Positions 53,136-63,285 of a stretch of 64,000 nt of DNA are shown piece after piece. The notes under the pieces are model-generated. The model saw only the letters and a program-made list of their open reading frames with translations. It ran no database searches and was not told where the DNA came from. Numbering within the stretch: the stretch's first letter is position 1; each line of letters starts with the position of its first letter. The position numbers and the translations under genes are program-made. The stretch comes from Leclercia sp. S52 (GTDB lineage: Bacteria; Pseudomonadota; Gammaproteobacteria; Enterobacterales; Enterobacteriaceae): positions 3,224,001 to 3,288,000 of the forward strand of contig NZ_CP152474.1 in the NCBI RefSeq assembly GCF_039727615.1. Direction: 5' to 3'.

Positions 53136-53214
53136 TGAATCGTTTCAGCTTAAATGTGAAAAAAGGCGCCAATCCGTTTGGGTTAGGTAAACCAATTAGC
53201 GCTGAAACGTTTCA
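53136..53214 (-). promoter_or_regulatory. Two Cra (FruR) operators of fruBKA
   Basis: TGAATCGTTTCA (53136-53147) and the perfect palindrome TGAAACGTTTCA (53203-53214) match the Cra core TGAAACGTTTCA. The spacing and positions agree with the two-operator E. coli fru promoter. The rest of the 358-bp gap to setB (53215-53471) holds a likely setB promoter near 53420-53445 and nothing else I can name. Confidence 0.9.
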
Positions 53215-53471
53215 AGAAGTCTTGCGCTTTATGCACCAGCTTGCAAGTAATGCGTCATTTCAGCTTGCAGAATTTAGAGTTACAGCACATTTTTGCCTCA
53301 GGCAGAGGCTTCTGGTAGAGGTATAGCCGCTCGGCTTCAGCAACTTCAGCAAGCGCAGCGACAGGGTGAAATGCCATTTTGATTTTTTGTGGGATTACGC
53401 GTGTGGATATCTGTCTATTTTCTGACAAGCGGCGTAAACTCCGCCTCTCTTCATATCACTGATACAGAAAC

Positions 53472-54653
53472 ATGCACACGACCCCCGCCGCCGCTTCCCC
53501 CAAGTCATTTGATTTGACCTCATCGGCGTTTTTAATTGTTGCTTTCCTCACCGGGATTGCCGGGGCGTTACAAACCCCTACCCTGAGCCTGTTCCTCACC
53601 AATGAGGTGCATGTCCGTCCGGCCATGGTCGGCTTTTTCTTTACCGGTAGCGCCATCATCGGCATCCTGGCCAGCCAGTTTCTGGCCGGGCGCTCGGACA
53701 AGAAAGGCGACCGCAAATCGCTGATCGTCTTTTGCTGCCTGATGGGCGTTTTTGCCTGCCTGCTGTTCGCCTGGAACCGTAACTATTTCGTGTTGCTGTT
53801 TGTCGGCGTGTTTCTCAGCAGCTTTGGCTCTACCGCCAACCCGCAGCTGTTCGCCTTAGCCCGTGAGCATGCCGATCACACCGGCCGCGAGGCGGTAATG
53901 TTCAGCTCGATCCTGCGCGCCCAGGTCTCTCTGGCATGGGTCGTCGGGCCGCCGCTGGCCTACGCCCTGGCAATGGGGTTTGGCTTTACGGCGATGTATA
54001 TCAGCGCCGCCGTGGCGTTTGTGGTCTGTGGCGCGATGGTGTGGTTTTTCCTGCCGACGATGCGCAAAGAGCCGAAGCTGGCAACCGGGGTGCTGGAATC
54101 CCCCCGCCGCAACCGGCGCGACGCCCTGCTGCTGTTTACGGTTTGCACCTTAATGTGGGGCACCAATAGTCTGTACATCATCAATATGCCGCTGTTTATC
54201 ATTAATGAGCTGCATCTGTCCGAGAAGCTGGCGGGGGTGATGATGGGGACGGCCGCCGGGCTGGAGATCCCGACGATGCTGATTGCAGGCTACTACGCAA
54301 AACGCTTCGGTAAACGCTTCCTGATGCGCGTTGCCGCCGTTGCGGGCCTGCTGTTTTATGTCGGGATGCTCACCGCCCATTCGCCGGTGCTGCTGTTAGG
54401 ATTACAGCTGCTGAACGCCATCTATAATGGCATTCTCGCCGGGATCGGCATGCTCTACTTCCAGGATCTGATGCCGGGCCAGGCGGGGGCCGCCACGACG
54501 CTGTACACCAATACGACCCGCGTGGGCTGGATTATCGCCGGTTCAGTGGCCGGGGTTGTGGCCGAGATCTGGAGCTATCACGCGGTATTCTGGATTGCGC
54601 TGGGGATGTGCATCCTCACCACGCTCTGCCTGACGCGCATCAAGGATATTTAG
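53472..54653 (+). CDS. setB: SetB, sugar efflux transporter
   Basis: 393 residues, as in E. coli. Twelve-helix MFS of the SET family ([43 protein letters not shown] between helices 2 and 3). It exports lactose and other sugars in vitro and also affects chromosome segregation in E. coli. It contains an in-frame C6 tract at 54100-54105 (VLESPRRNR), the only coding tract of this length here that does not disrupt its gene. The stop overlaps the convergent yeiW stop by 4 bp. Confidence 0.96.
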   Translation: MHTTPAAASPKSFDLTSSAFLIVAFLTGIAGALQTPTLSLFLTNEVHVRPAMVGFFFTGSAIIGILASQFLAGRSDKKGDRKSLIVFCCLMGVFACLLFAWNRNYFVLLFVGVFLSSFGSTANPQLFALAREHADHTGREAVMFSSILRAQVSLAWVVGPPLAYALAMGFGFTAMYISAAVAFVVCGAMVWFFLPTMRKEPKLATGVLESPRRNRRDALLLFTVCTLMWGTNSLYIINMPLFIINELHLSEKLAGVMMGTAAGLEIPTMLIAGYYAKRFGKRFLMRVAAVAGLLFYVGMLTAHSPVLLLGLQLLNAIYNGILAGIGMLYFQDLMPGQAGAATTLYTNTTRVGWIIAGSVAGVVAEIWSYHAVFWIALGMCILTTLCLTRIKDI

Positions 54654-54904
54654 GGCGCGGTGAGCGCCTCGAGTTCGAGCAGCCAGGTCATGGCCTGCCC
54701 GCGCGAGGTGCTGCACATCTCGGGCGACGGCTGGAGACCGGCACAGACTTTAGGCCGCAAAGGCGAGCCGAAGATTTTGCAGCGCTGCTGTGCGTCCAGC
54801 TGGACGCAGGGCGTATTGGCAGGCTTGCCGTTGGGCATCCCGGGAATGGGGCTGGAGATGGAGGGCGCGGTGCAACATGCTCCGCAGTCCGGACGGCAAT
54901 CCAT
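54650..54904 (-). CDS. yeiW: YeiW, small Cys-rich UPF0153 protein
   Basis: 84 residues with the YkgJ-type cysteine cluster: CRPDCGACC near the N terminus, then [26 protein letters not shown]. Eight cysteines suggest a zinc or iron-sulfur site. The function is unknown. The length matches E. coli YeiW. Confidence 0.92.
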   Translation of the reverse strand: MDCRPDCGACCTAPSISSPIPGMPNGKPANTPCVQLDAQQRCKIFGSPLRPKVCAGLQPSPEMCSTSRGQAMTWLLELEALTAP

Positions 54905-55067
54905 ATTCGTACTTTACCTGAAAGAAAGCCGCTCCCGCGGGCGTGACGCGCACAGTAACACCTTTTGCGTATTGATAGCAAAAGCCGCGAAATCCACTTG
55001 CCTGAAATGCCGCGCGCGAGTACTTTGACGCGATATTTTTGACCTTCCCGTGAACAGGATTACTGCA

Positions 55068-55640
55068 ATGCCAAGAGCGAACGAAATTAAGAAAGGTATG
55101 GTGCTGAATTACAACGGCAAGCTGCTGATTGTGAAAGACATCGATATTCAGGCACCGAGCGCCCGTGGCGCAGCAACGCTGTATAAAATGCGTTTCGCTG
55201 ATGTGCGTACCGGTCTGAAAGTTGAAGAGCGTTTCAAAGGCGACGATATCGTGGATACCGTTACCCTGACCCGTCGCTATGTCGACTTCTCCTACGTTGA
55301 CGGCAACGAATACGTGTTTATGGATAAAGAAGACTACACCCCGTACATCTTCACCAAAGATCAGATTGAAGAAGAGCTGCTGTTTATTCCGGAAGGCGGG
55401 ATGCCGGATATGCAGGTCCTGACCTGGGATGGCGTGCTGCTGGCGCTGGAGCTGCCGCAGACCGTTGATCTGGAGATCGTGGAAACGGCACCGGGCATTA
55501 AAGGTGCTTCCGCTTCCGCACGTAACAAACCTGCGACCCTGACCACCGGTCTGGTGGTGCAGGTGCCGGAATACCTCTCTGCTGGTGAGAAGATCCGCAT
55601 CCATATTGAAGAAAAACGCTATATGGGTCGTGCTGACTGA
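55068..55640 (+). CDS. yeiP: YeiP, elongation factor P-like protein
   Basis: 190 residues, as in E. coli. Three EF-P domains: KOW-like N-terminal ([25 protein letters not shown]), central OB ([15 protein letters not shown]) and C-terminal OB ([16 protein letters not shown]). The loop that carries the modified Lys in EF-P reads SARGA here, so the paralogue lacks that lysine, as expected for YeiP. An in-frame ATG at 55050 would add six residues not found in the family. Confidence 0.95.
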   Translation: MPRANEIKKGMVLNYNGKLLIVKDIDIQAPSARGAATLYKMRFADVRTGLKVEERFKGDDIVDTVTLTRRYVDFSYVDGNEYVFMDKEDYTPYIFTKDQIEEELLFIPEGGMPDMQVLTWDGVLLALELPQTVDLEIVETAPGIKGASASARNKPATLTTGLVVQVPEYLSAGEKIRIHIEEKRYMGRAD

Positions 55641-55655
55641 TAGAGCGCTGTTTGC

Positions 55656-55761
55656 GCCGGGTGGCGGCTTCGCCTTACCCGGCCTACAAAAGCACGCATA
55701 AAAAAACCGGCTCATTGGCCGGTTTTTTTGTAGGCCGGGTAAGCGCAGCGCTACCCGGCAA
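55656..55761. repeat. REP pair flanking a terminator
   Basis: A forward REP (CGCCGGGTGGCGGCTTCGCC...CGGCCTAC, 55658-55688) and an inverted REP (GTAGGCCGGGTAAGCGCAGC...TACCCGG, 55730-55760) enclose the yeiP/uxuA terminator between converging genes. Confidence 0.82.
55699..55731. terminator. Bidirectional terminator between yeiP and uxuA
   Basis: AACCGGC (55705-55711) pairs with GCCGGTT (55718-55724), with A7 on one side and T7 on the other. Confidence 0.9.
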
Positions 55762-55767
55762 TACCTC

Positions 55768-56958
55768 TTACAGCAGCTCAGGATATTTGGTCATCTTCAG
55801 CGCCAGCTCCACGCCGCGCACTTCCGCCATCCCTTTCAGACGCCCAATCGCGGAATAACCCGGGTTGGTTTTCTTACGCAGATCGTCCAGCATCTGGTGC
55901 CCGTGATCCGGACGGAACGGAATCGGACGCAGATCGCCTGCCCGCTTGCGGCGCTGCTCTTCACCCAGAATCGCATCAACCACCGCCACCATGTTCACGT
56001 CGCCGCCGAGATGCGCCGCTTCGTGAAAGGTTTTCGGGTTATCTTCCCGGCAGGTGGCCCGCAGGTGGGTAAAGTGGATCCGGTCGCCAAAGGTTTCAAT
56101 CATCTGCACCAGATCGTTATCAGCACGCACGCCATAAGAGCCGGTACACATGGTGAAGCCGTTGTTGATGCTGTCGACCGTCTCTTTCAGCCACTGCATA
56201 TCTTCAATGGTGGAGACGATACGCGGCAGACCGAGGATAGGACGCGGTGGATCGTCCGGATGAACCGCCAGGCGCACGCCCACTTCTTCCGCCACCGGCA
56301 CGATGGCGCGAAGGAACACGGCCATGTTTTCCCGCAGCTGGGCTTTGTCGATGTTGCCATACTCCGCCAGACGCGCGCGGAACTGGTCAAGGGTATAGCC
56401 CTCTTCCGCACCCGGCAGGCCGGCAATAATGTTGCGGGTCAGTTTTTCAATCTCGGCATCGCTGGCGTTGTTGAACCATTCCTGGGCCTGCTGCTGCTCT
56501 TGTGCGGTGTAGTCTGCCGCCGCGCCGTCGCGCTTCAGGATGTGCAGCTCGAAGGCGGCAAAGGCGATCTGGTCAAAGCGCAGCGCTTTAGAGCCGTCCG
56601 GCATTTCGTATTCCAGGTCGGTACGCGTCCAGTCGAGGATCGGCATAAAGTTGTAGCACACGGTATCAATGCCGCAGGCCGCCAGGTTGCGGATGCTCTG
56701 TTGGTAGTTAGCAATCCAGGTCTGGTAGTCGCCGGAGTGCGTTTTGATCTCTTCGTGAACCGGAATACTTTCGACCACCGACCAGGTCAGCCCTTTCTCG
56801 GCCAGCAGCGCCTGACGCGCTTTGATCTCTTCTAACGGCCACACCTGGCCGTTAGGAATATGGTGCAGTGCGGTGACGACGCCCGTTGCGCCAGCCTGAC
56901 GCACATCATCAAGAGAAACCGGGTCTTTCGGCCCGTACCAACGCCAGGTTTGTTCCAT
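55768..56958 (-). CDS. uxuA: UxuA, mannonate dehydratase
   Basis: 396 residues (E. coli 394). A TIM-barrel metal enzyme with the family start [16 protein letters not shown] and metal/substrate segments [31 protein letters not shown] and [12 protein letters not shown]. It dehydrates D-mannonate to 2-keto-3-deoxygluconate in hexuronate breakdown. In E. coli it is in uxuAB, elsewhere in the genome; here it is divergent from the UxuB-like yeiQ, forming a split pathway unit. Confidence 0.95.
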   Translation of the reverse strand: MEQTWRWYGPKDPVSLDDVRQAGATGVVTALHHIPNGQVWPLEEIKARQALLAEKGLTWSVVESIPVHEEIKTHSGDYQTWIANYQQSIRNLAACGIDTVCYNFMPILDWTRTDLEYEMPDGSKALRFDQIAFAAFELHILKRDGAAADYTAQEQQQAQEWFNNASDAEIEKLTRNIIAGLPGAEEGYTLDQFRARLAEYGNIDKAQLRENMAVFLRAIVPVAEEVGVRLAVHPDDPPRPILGLPRIVSTIEDMQWLKETVDSINNGFTMCTGSYGVRADNDLVQMIETFGDRIHFTHLRATCREDNPKTFHEAAHLGGDVNMVAVVDAILGEEQRRKRAGDLRPIPFRPDHGHQMLDDLRKKTNPGYSAIGRLKGMAEVRGVELALKMTKYPELL

Positions 56959-56975
56959 TGATTCACCCTCTTAAG

Positions 56976-56987
56976 TTGTTATACCAA
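56976..56987. promoter_or_regulatory. UxuR/ExuR-like operator
   Basis: TTGTTATACCAA differs by one base from TTGGTATACCAA, the core of E. coli UxuR/ExuR sites. It lies 18 bp before uxuA. A second perfect dyad, TGACC-AGAGA-GGTCA, is at 57023-57037; its regulator is unknown. Confidence 0.65.
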
Positions 56988-57163
56988 TATTATCTATCGA
57001 GATGACGACTACCATACATGCCTGACCAGAGAGGTCAATGTGTCTCGCTATATTGATTGATCCATCTCACAGATCCCGGATATTTACGGCTCACCAATTC
57101 AATTTGTTGTCATATAACTTTACACTGGCATTGTTAATTAATGGTTAATCAGGTGTGTATTTC

Positions 57164-58630
57164 ATGAAGACAATTGCCTCCACCGCGCTACCCGCTAATG
57201 TGTTACAGCCGCAGTACGATCGTCAGGCGTTACGCTCCCGTATCGTCCATTTCGGCTTTGGTGCCTTTCATCGCGCGCATCAGGCGCTCCTGACCGATCG
57301 GGTGTTGAACGCCAAAGGCGGCGACTGGGGGATATGTGAGATTAGCCTGTTTAGCGGCGATACGCTGATGAGCCAGCTGCGCGCGCAGGATCATCTGTTT
57401 ACGGTGCTGGAAAAAGGTGCCGAAGGTAATCAGCCGATTATCGTGGGCGCGGTCCATGAATGCCTGAACGCTAAGCTTGATTCGCTGGCGGCCATTATTG
57501 AAAAATTTTGCGAGCCGCAGGTGGCCATCGTCTCCCTGACCATTACCGAAAAGGGCTACTGCATCGATCCGGCCACCGGCAAGCTGGATACCCGCAATGA
57601 ACGCATTATTCACGATCTGGAAAATCCGGATACGCCGCACTCCGCGCCGGGGATCCTCGTCGAAGCCCTGCATCGCCGCCGCGAGCGGGGTCTGGCCCCG
57701 TTCAGCGTGCTCTCCTGCGATAACATCCCCGATAACGGCCACGTGGTGAAAAACGCGGTGCTGGGGATGGCCCACACGCGTTCGCCAGAGCTGGCGGAGT
57801 GGATTGCCGCCAACGTCAGCTTCCCGGGCACCATGGTGGACCGGATCGTGCCCGCCGCCACCGAGGACTCCCTGGCGGAAATCGCCCGTGAAGTTGGGGT
57901 TGAGGATCCGTGCGCCATCAGCTGCGAACCCTTTATCCAGTGGGTGATCGAGGACAACTTCGTTGCCGGCCGCCCGGAGTGGGAAGTGGCCGGGGTGCAG
58001 ATGGTGCAGGACGTCCTGCCGTGGGAGCAGATGAAGCTGCGCATGCTCAACGGCAGCCATTCATTCCTGGCATATCTCGGCTATCTGGCCGGTTTTGCCC
58101 ATATTAACGACTGCATGGCGGACAGCGCCCTGCGTGACGCTGCACGTCGCCTGATGCTTGAAGAACAGGCTCCGACGCTGCGCATCACCGGGGTGGATCT
58201 CACCGCCTACGCCGACAGCCTGATTGACCGCTTCGCCAATCCGGCGCTGCAGCACCGCACCTGGCAGATTGCGATGGACGGCAGCCAGAAGCTGCCTCAG
58301 CGGATGCTGGAGAGTATTCGTCTTCACTGCCAGCGCGACACCGCCTGGCCGCTGCTGGCCCTCGGGGTTGCGGGCTGGATGCGCTACGTCAGCGGCGTGG
58401 ACGATGCGGGCCATGCCATCGACGTTCGCGATCCGCTGAGTGATAAGATCCGCGCCATCGTCGAAACCAGCAGCGAAGAGGAGCGCGTCGTCGCCCTGCT
58501 GGCGCTCACTGAAATTTTCGGCACCGACCTGCCGCAGGATCCGCAGTTCGTGGAGGCTGTGAGCGCAGCTTACCAGCGCATCCGCCAGTCGGGCGCGCGC
58601 CAGGCCATTATCGATACGCTCCAGTTTTAA
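57164..58630 (+). CDS. yeiQ: YeiQ, fructuronate/mannonate oxidoreductase (UxuB family)
   Basis: 488 residues from MKTIASTALP, the E. coli YeiQ length. A mannitol-dehydrogenase-family enzyme: Rossmann domain RIVHFGFGAFHRAHQA and catalytic region KLRMLNGSHSFLAYLGYLAG with the conserved Lys, Asn and His. UxuB relatives reduce D-fructuronate to D-mannonate with NADH, which would supply UxuA; the divergent uxuA supports this reading. The first Met at 57155 is not favoured by the family start. Confidence 0.92.
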   Translation: MKTIASTALPANVLQPQYDRQALRSRIVHFGFGAFHRAHQALLTDRVLNAKGGDWGICEISLFSGDTLMSQLRAQDHLFTVLEKGAEGNQPIIVGAVHECLNAKLDSLAAIIEKFCEPQVAIVSLTITEKGYCIDPATGKLDTRNERIIHDLENPDTPHSAPGILVEALHRRRERGLAPFSVLSCDNIPDNGHVVKNAVLGMAHTRSPELAEWIAANVSFPGTMVDRIVPAATEDSLAEIAREVGVEDPCAISCEPFIQWVIEDNFVAGRPEWEVAGVQMVQDVLPWEQMKLRMLNGSHSFLAYLGYLAGFAHINDCMADSALRDAARRLMLEEQAPTLRITGVDLTAYADSLIDRFANPALQHRTWQIAMDGSQKLPQRMLESIRLHCQRDTAWPLLALGVAGWMRYVSGVDDAGHAIDVRDPLSDKIRAIVETSSEEERVVALLALTEIFGTDLPQDPQFVEAVSAAYQRIRQSGARQAIIDTLQF

Positions 58631-58751
58631 CCGGTGCGTTTCAGGCGAGCGGGAAGCCTCCCGTTCGCCCTCCCCCTTTCCAGATCTGTTCTTTTGCGGC
58701 AGGATTACTGATAATTGTTATAGCATTACATTTATCACCCCTGGAGCACCT

Positions 58752-59739
58752 GTGACTAAAACCAATCTCATTACTGGCTTTCTCGGCAGCGGGAAAACCA
58801 CGTCGATACTGCACCTGCTGGCGAATAAAGATCCTGCTGAAAAATGGGCCGTACTGGTCAATGAATTTGGCGAGATCGGCATTGATGGCGCGCTGCTGGC
58901 CGATAACGGGGCGCTGGTGAAGGAGATCCCGGGGGGGCTGCATGTGCTGCGTGAACGGCCTGCCGATGCAGGTGGGGCTGAACACTCTGCTGCGTCAGGG
59001 CAAGCCCGACCGGCTGCTGATTGAACCCACCGGACTGGGCCATCCGAAGCAGATCCTCGACCTGCTGACCGCCCCGGTCTATGAGCCGTGGATCGATTTG
59101 CGTGCCACCCTGTGCCTGCTCGATCCACGCCAGCTTCTGGACGAAAAATATGTCCAGAACGAGAATTTCCGCGATCAGCTCGCCGCCGCCGACATCATTA
59201 TTGCCAATAAAGAGGATCGCGCCACCGCAGAAAGCCGCGCCGCGCTGGATATCTGGTGGCAGCACTTTGGCGGCGAACGTCAGCTCTCCTACACCACGCA
59301 GGGAAATATAGATAATGCCCTGCTCGACCTGCCGCGTCGCAATGTTGCTGAACTGCCCGCCAGCGCCGCTCACGCCCACAGCCACGGCGAAAAACAGGGT
59401 CTGGCTGCGCTGAGCCTGCCTGCTCACCAGCGCTGGCGTCGCAACCTGAACAGCGGCCAGGGACATCAGGCCTGCGGCTGGGTGTTCGACGCCGATACCT
59501 GCTTCGACACCATCGGTTTGCTGGAGTGGGTGCGGCTGGCACCGGTTGACCGCGTGAAAGGGGTAATGCGTATTCCCGAGGGGCTGCTGCAGGTTAATCG
59601 CCAGGGGGCCGATTTTCACATCGAGACGCAGGGCGTGACGCCGCCGGATAGCCGAATAGAGTTAATTAGTGCGGTTAACACCGACTGGAACGCCTTACAG
59701 TCCAGCTTGTTGAAGCTTCGTTTAAGTTCGGGCAACTAA
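58752..59739 (+). pseudogene. yeiR: YeiR (ZagA-like), COG0523 zinc-binding GTPase; +1 frameshift
   Basis: A G3E-family GTPase: Walker A GFLGSGKTTS, then EFGEIGIDG, the metal motif CMCC in the expected GGCMCCVNGL segment, EPTGLGHP, and NKED for guanine. The frame breaks at G7 (58931-58937), exactly within the glycines before the CxCC motif; with six bases it reads EIPGGCMCC and gives 328 residues, the E. coli length. As read, a product would lose the metal site and the whole C-terminal domain. The start is GTG at 58752. Confidence 0.92.
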
Positions 59740-59766
59740 CGTTGCCCTGTTTTAACAGCTTACGGC

Positions 59767-60477
59767 ATGATGATGAAAACCCGACTATTACCGATTTTAT
59801 TGCTCAACCTCGCTGGCCTGGCCCTGTTTTTATCCTGGTATCTGCCGGCCAACCACGGTTTCTGGTTCCCGCTGGACAGCGGGATATTTCACTTCTTCAA
59901 CCACCAGCTGGTTGAGAGCCGCGCCTTCCTCTGGCTAGTGGCGATCACCAACAACCGCGCCTTTGACGTCTGCTCCCTGCTGGCGATGGGCTATCTGATG
60001 CTGACCTTCTGGCGCAACGAGAGTGCTGCCGGACGGCGTCGCATTCTGATGATCGGCCTGGTGATGCTGCTGACCGCCGTGGTGCTGAACCAGCTGGCGC
60101 AGGCCCTTATTCCGGTGAAACGCGCCAGTCCGACGCTATTTTTCCCGGATATCTACCGCGTCAGTGAACTACTGCATATTTCAACCAAAGACGCCTCAAA
60201 GGACAGTTTCCCGGGCGATCATGGGATGATGCTGCTTATTTTCACCGCGTTTATGTGGCGCTATTTTGGTCATAAGACTTTCGCATTAGCCCTGATTATT
60301 TTTATGGTTTTCTCTTTCCCACGGGTAATGATTGGCGCGCACTGGTTCAGCGATATTGCTGTCGGATCCCTTTCAGTGGCGTTGATTGGGCTTCCCTGGT
60401 GTCTGATGACCCCATTGAGTGAGCGATTAATAGGCTTTTTCGATCGCTACCTGCCCCGGGTAATTCAACAATCTTAA
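59767..60477 (+). CDS. lpxT: LpxT, lipid A 1-diphosphate synthase (PAP2 family)
   Basis: 236 residues with six membrane helices and the PAP2 phosphatase motifs KRASPTLFFP, SFPGDHG and FPRVMIGAHWFSD. In E. coli it moves a phosphate from undecaprenyl pyrophosphate to lipid A at position 1 on the periplasmic side, linking lipid carrier recycling to outer-membrane charge. The three consecutive ATG codons (59767-59775) leave the exact start open. Confidence 0.94.
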   Translation: MMMKTRLLPILLLNLAGLALFLSWYLPANHGFWFPLDSGIFHFFNHQLVESRAFLWLVAITNNRAFDVCSLLAMGYLMLTFWRNESAAGRRRILMIGLVMLLTAVVLNQLAQALIPVKRASPTLFFPDIYRVSELLHISTKDASKDSFPGDHGMMLLIFTAFMWRYFGHKTFALALIIFMVFSFPRVMIGAHWFSDIAVGSLSVALIGLPWCLMTPLSERLIGFFDRYLPRVIQQS

Positions 60478-60903
60478 AACAAATTACTAACGAAAATTAA
60501 TAGTTTCAGTCGGGGATTATCACCGATCCCTGATTGATTATCTTCCTGCATCCCTCCCCGCTGTCATCTTCCTGTAATAATAATAACGTTAGAAATTAAC
60601 GCGTTGTTCAATACTTAACCTAAATTAAGCCGCCATATTGCTTTGCCGGTTGCTCACTTTCGGTATCACATTTTCTTATAAAAAAAAGGATATTTTTGCT
60701 CGCAATGACCGCCCCGATCGGGTACTCTCAGACTCGTTTTACCTCAGCGCTGCAATTATTATCGTTGTAAATAAATTTGTGCGATTCGCCACAGATTTGA
60801 CCATAAAGAATTGTCTGATAGTGCGCAGGTATTTAGTCTCGTCTCGCTTGGCATTTTTTATAACGATATTTGTCGTTAAGGACTTCAAGGGATAATAAAC
60901 AAC
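60478..60903. other. 426-bp A/T-rich intergenic region upstream of mepS
   Basis: No convincing gene. A weak hairpin with GGGAT/ATCCC arms near 60511-60533 may end lpxT. The 85-codon open frame at 60638-60895 lacks a ribosome-binding site, looks random and is A/T rich. The region probably holds the mepS promoter (for example TTGACC near 60797 with A/T-rich downstream sequence) and a long 5' leader. Confidence 0.55.
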
Positions 60904-61473
60904 ATGGTCAAATCTCAACCGATCTTGAGATACTTCTCACGGGTGATCCCGGCGATTGCAGTAGCGGTTCTGCTTTCAGCTTGTAGCGCATCGAATACCG
61001 CAAAGAATATGCATCCTGAGACGCGTGTTGTGGGGTCAGAAGACGCCTCTTCACTGCAAGCTTCTCAGGATGAATTTGAAAAGATGGTCAGCAATCTGGA
61101 TATTAAATCCCGATTAATGGACCAGTATGCTAGCTGGAAAGGCGTGCGCTATCGCCTCGGCGGCGACACACGTAAAGGGATTGATTGTTCCGGTTTCGTA
61201 CAACGTACTTTCCGCGAACAGTTTGGTTTAGAACTTCCGCGTTCAACCTATGAACAACAGGAAATGGGCAAATCGATCTCGCGTAGCAGCTTACGCACCG
61301 GCGATTTAGTCCTGTTCCGTGCGGGTTCTACCGGCCGACATGTCGGCATCTATATTGGTAACGACCAGTTTGTCCACGCGTCCACCAGCAGTGGTGTGAC
61401 GATCTCCAGTATGAACGAGCCCTACTGGAAGAAGCGCTACAATGAAGCGCGTCGTGTACTGACTCGCAGTTAA
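60904..61473 (+). CDS. mepS: MepS (Spr), murein DD-endopeptidase lipoprotein
   Basis: 189 residues (E. coli 188). A lipoprotein signal with LLSACS (lipidated Cys about residue 27) and an NlpC/P60 domain with the catalytic Cys in GIDCSGFVQ and His in GRHVGIYIG and FVHASTSSG. It cleaves D-Ala-mDAP cross-links to allow cell-wall growth and is degraded by NlpI-Prc in E. coli. All catalytic residues are present. Confidence 0.97.
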   Translation: MVKSQPILRYFSRVIPAIAVAVLLSACSASNTAKNMHPETRVVGSEDASSLQASQDEFEKMVSNLDIKSRLMDQYASWKGVRYRLGGDTRKGIDCSGFVQRTFREQFGLELPRSTYEQQEMGKSISRSSLRTGDLVLFRAGSTGRHVGIYIGNDQFVHASTSSGVTISSMNEPYWKKRYNEARRVLTRS

Positions 61474-61512
61474 CCGCCTGTGCTGTCCGTTTCCCTTGGC
61501 TGACAGCATGGT

Positions 61513-61543
61513 AAAAAGCACTGCTACGGCAGTGCTTTTTTTT
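61513..61543 (+). terminator. Rho-independent terminator of mepS
   Basis: AGCACTGC (61517-61524), loop TACG, GCAGTGCT (61529-61536), followed by T7. Confidence 0.93.
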
Positions 61544-61652
61544 ATACCTCGACATGGAAATCAGGTCAGGCCGTTCCAGGCTATAGTCTGATAGTTGCGT
61601 GAGTTTAGCCGTCATGATAACGCGGGCGGCAAATCAGGATCCGATAACATTT

Positions 61653-63210
61653 ATGTTTACCCGCCATTTATCAACCCGTCGAAGAGTGCTGATGCTCAGC
61701 GTGCTTGCTGGTCTTCTTGTCGCCCTGCTCTGCGGCGGTATGCAGTTTTTTTTCAGTTATCACAAACGGGAAGTGAAATACGATAACCTGATTACCGACC
61801 TTCATGACTACATGGCGGATTATTTCAAAGAGCTGCGCGTCTCTATTGATGAACTGCAGCCCCTGACCTTAAGCCAGTGCCACGAGGTCAGTTCCGAATT
61901 GACCTCCCGCGCCGCATTCAGTCTTAACGTCCGTGCCTTCCTGCTGGTGAAAGATAAAATTGCCTTCTGCTCGTCCGCAACCGGGCCGATGAATGTCCCG
62001 CTTAGCGAACTGGTGCCGGATATCGACGTCAATAAAGAGGTCGATATGGCCCTGCTGCCCGGTACGCCGATGATGCCGCAAAAACCGGCTATTGTGTTAT
62101 GGCACCGAAATCCGCTCATGAATAACGGCGGGGTATTTACCTCAATTAATCTCAACCTGACCCCCCTATCTGTTATATACCGCCCGCCAGGATGAATTTG
62201 CCGGTATTGCCCTTATCATCGGTGACACCTCTTTTTCGACCTATTCAAATCGTTTAATTCACGTTTCGGATCTGGATCAACACCCTGCGCGCTCAAGCCA
62301 GATTGAAGGGCTGCCGCTGACCATTCATCTGTATGCCGAAACCTGGACCCTGGAAGATCTGCAATTTGCGCTGCTGTTTGGTCTGATGTGTGGCTCCAGC
62401 ATCGGTGTGCTCTGCTTCTACTGGCTGATGACCCGCGCCAATCCGCGTAAAGAGATCCTCACCGGTATTAAGCAGAATCAGTTTCACGTGGTCTATCAGC
62501 CGGTCGTGGACGCGGCTACTCTGCAGCCAGGCGGTGTTGAGGTGCTGATGCGCTGGCAGCATCCCGGCGCAGGCGAGATCCCGCCGGATGCCTTTATTAG
62601 CTTCGCAGAAGCGCAGAAATTAATTGTGCCGCTGACGCTGCACCTCTTCGACCTGATCCTGCGCGACGCCCCGGCGTTGAAAAAATGCCTTCCGCCAGGT
62701 TCCAAGCTGGGGATTAACATCTCTCCGGGCCATCTGCACGCCGACAGCTTCAAGGACGATATGCGCAAATTCGCCGCCTCGCTGCCGCCGGATCATTTCC
62801 AGATTGTGCTCGAAATTACCGAGCGCGACATGCTGAACCAACGGGAAGCGACAAAGCTGTTTGAGTGGCTGCACCTGGAAGGATTTGAAATCGCGGTGGA
62901 TGATTTTGGTACCGGACATAGCGCGCTGATCTACCTTGAGCGTTTTACCATGGACTATCTTAAAATCGACCGGGGCTTCGTCAACGCCATCGGCATGGAG
63001 ACCGTCACCTCCCCGGTGCTGGACGCGGTGCTGACTCTCGCCCGACGGCTCAATATGGTGACCATAGCCGAAGGCGTCGAGACCCCCGAGCAGGCGAAAT
63101 GGCTGCGCGATCACGGCGTCAATCTGCTGCAGGGCTACTGGATCAGCCGCCCGATGCGCCTGGAGCAGCTAATGACCTGGAAACCGGATGTTCACCAGGA
63201 CCGCGAATAA
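61653..63210 (+). pseudogene. pdeN: PdeN (Rtn), membrane c-di-GMP phosphodiesterase; +1 frameshift
   Basis: A CSS-motif sensor (first helix residues 8-33, periplasmic domain with FCSSATG, second helix near 240-262) and an EAL domain with EVLMRW, EITERD, DDFGTGHSAL, KIDRGF and AEGVET. The frame breaks at C6 (62161-62166) after INLNLT; five bases give TPYLLYTARQDEFAG and exactly 518 residues, the E. coli length. The break lies in the periplasmic domain, so the read product would lack the EAL domain. The start at 61653 (MFTRHL) matches the family; 61599 and 61614 are alternatives. Confidence 0.9.
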
Positions 63211-63285
63211 TTTCCCAACCACCGCTACGTCACTTATTATTCAGGTATTCGGCCCGGCCAGACTGTAAGAGGAAAACGTAGCGGA

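Noticed and set aside
54100..54105. C6 tract in setB as a further frameshift
   Set aside because: The frame is correct with six bases (VLESPRRNR) and the protein has the full 393 residues.
60638..60895. 85-codon open frame upstream of mepS
   Set aside because: A/T-rich intergenic sequence, no ribosome-binding site, and a random-looking composition; more likely promoter and leader of mepS.
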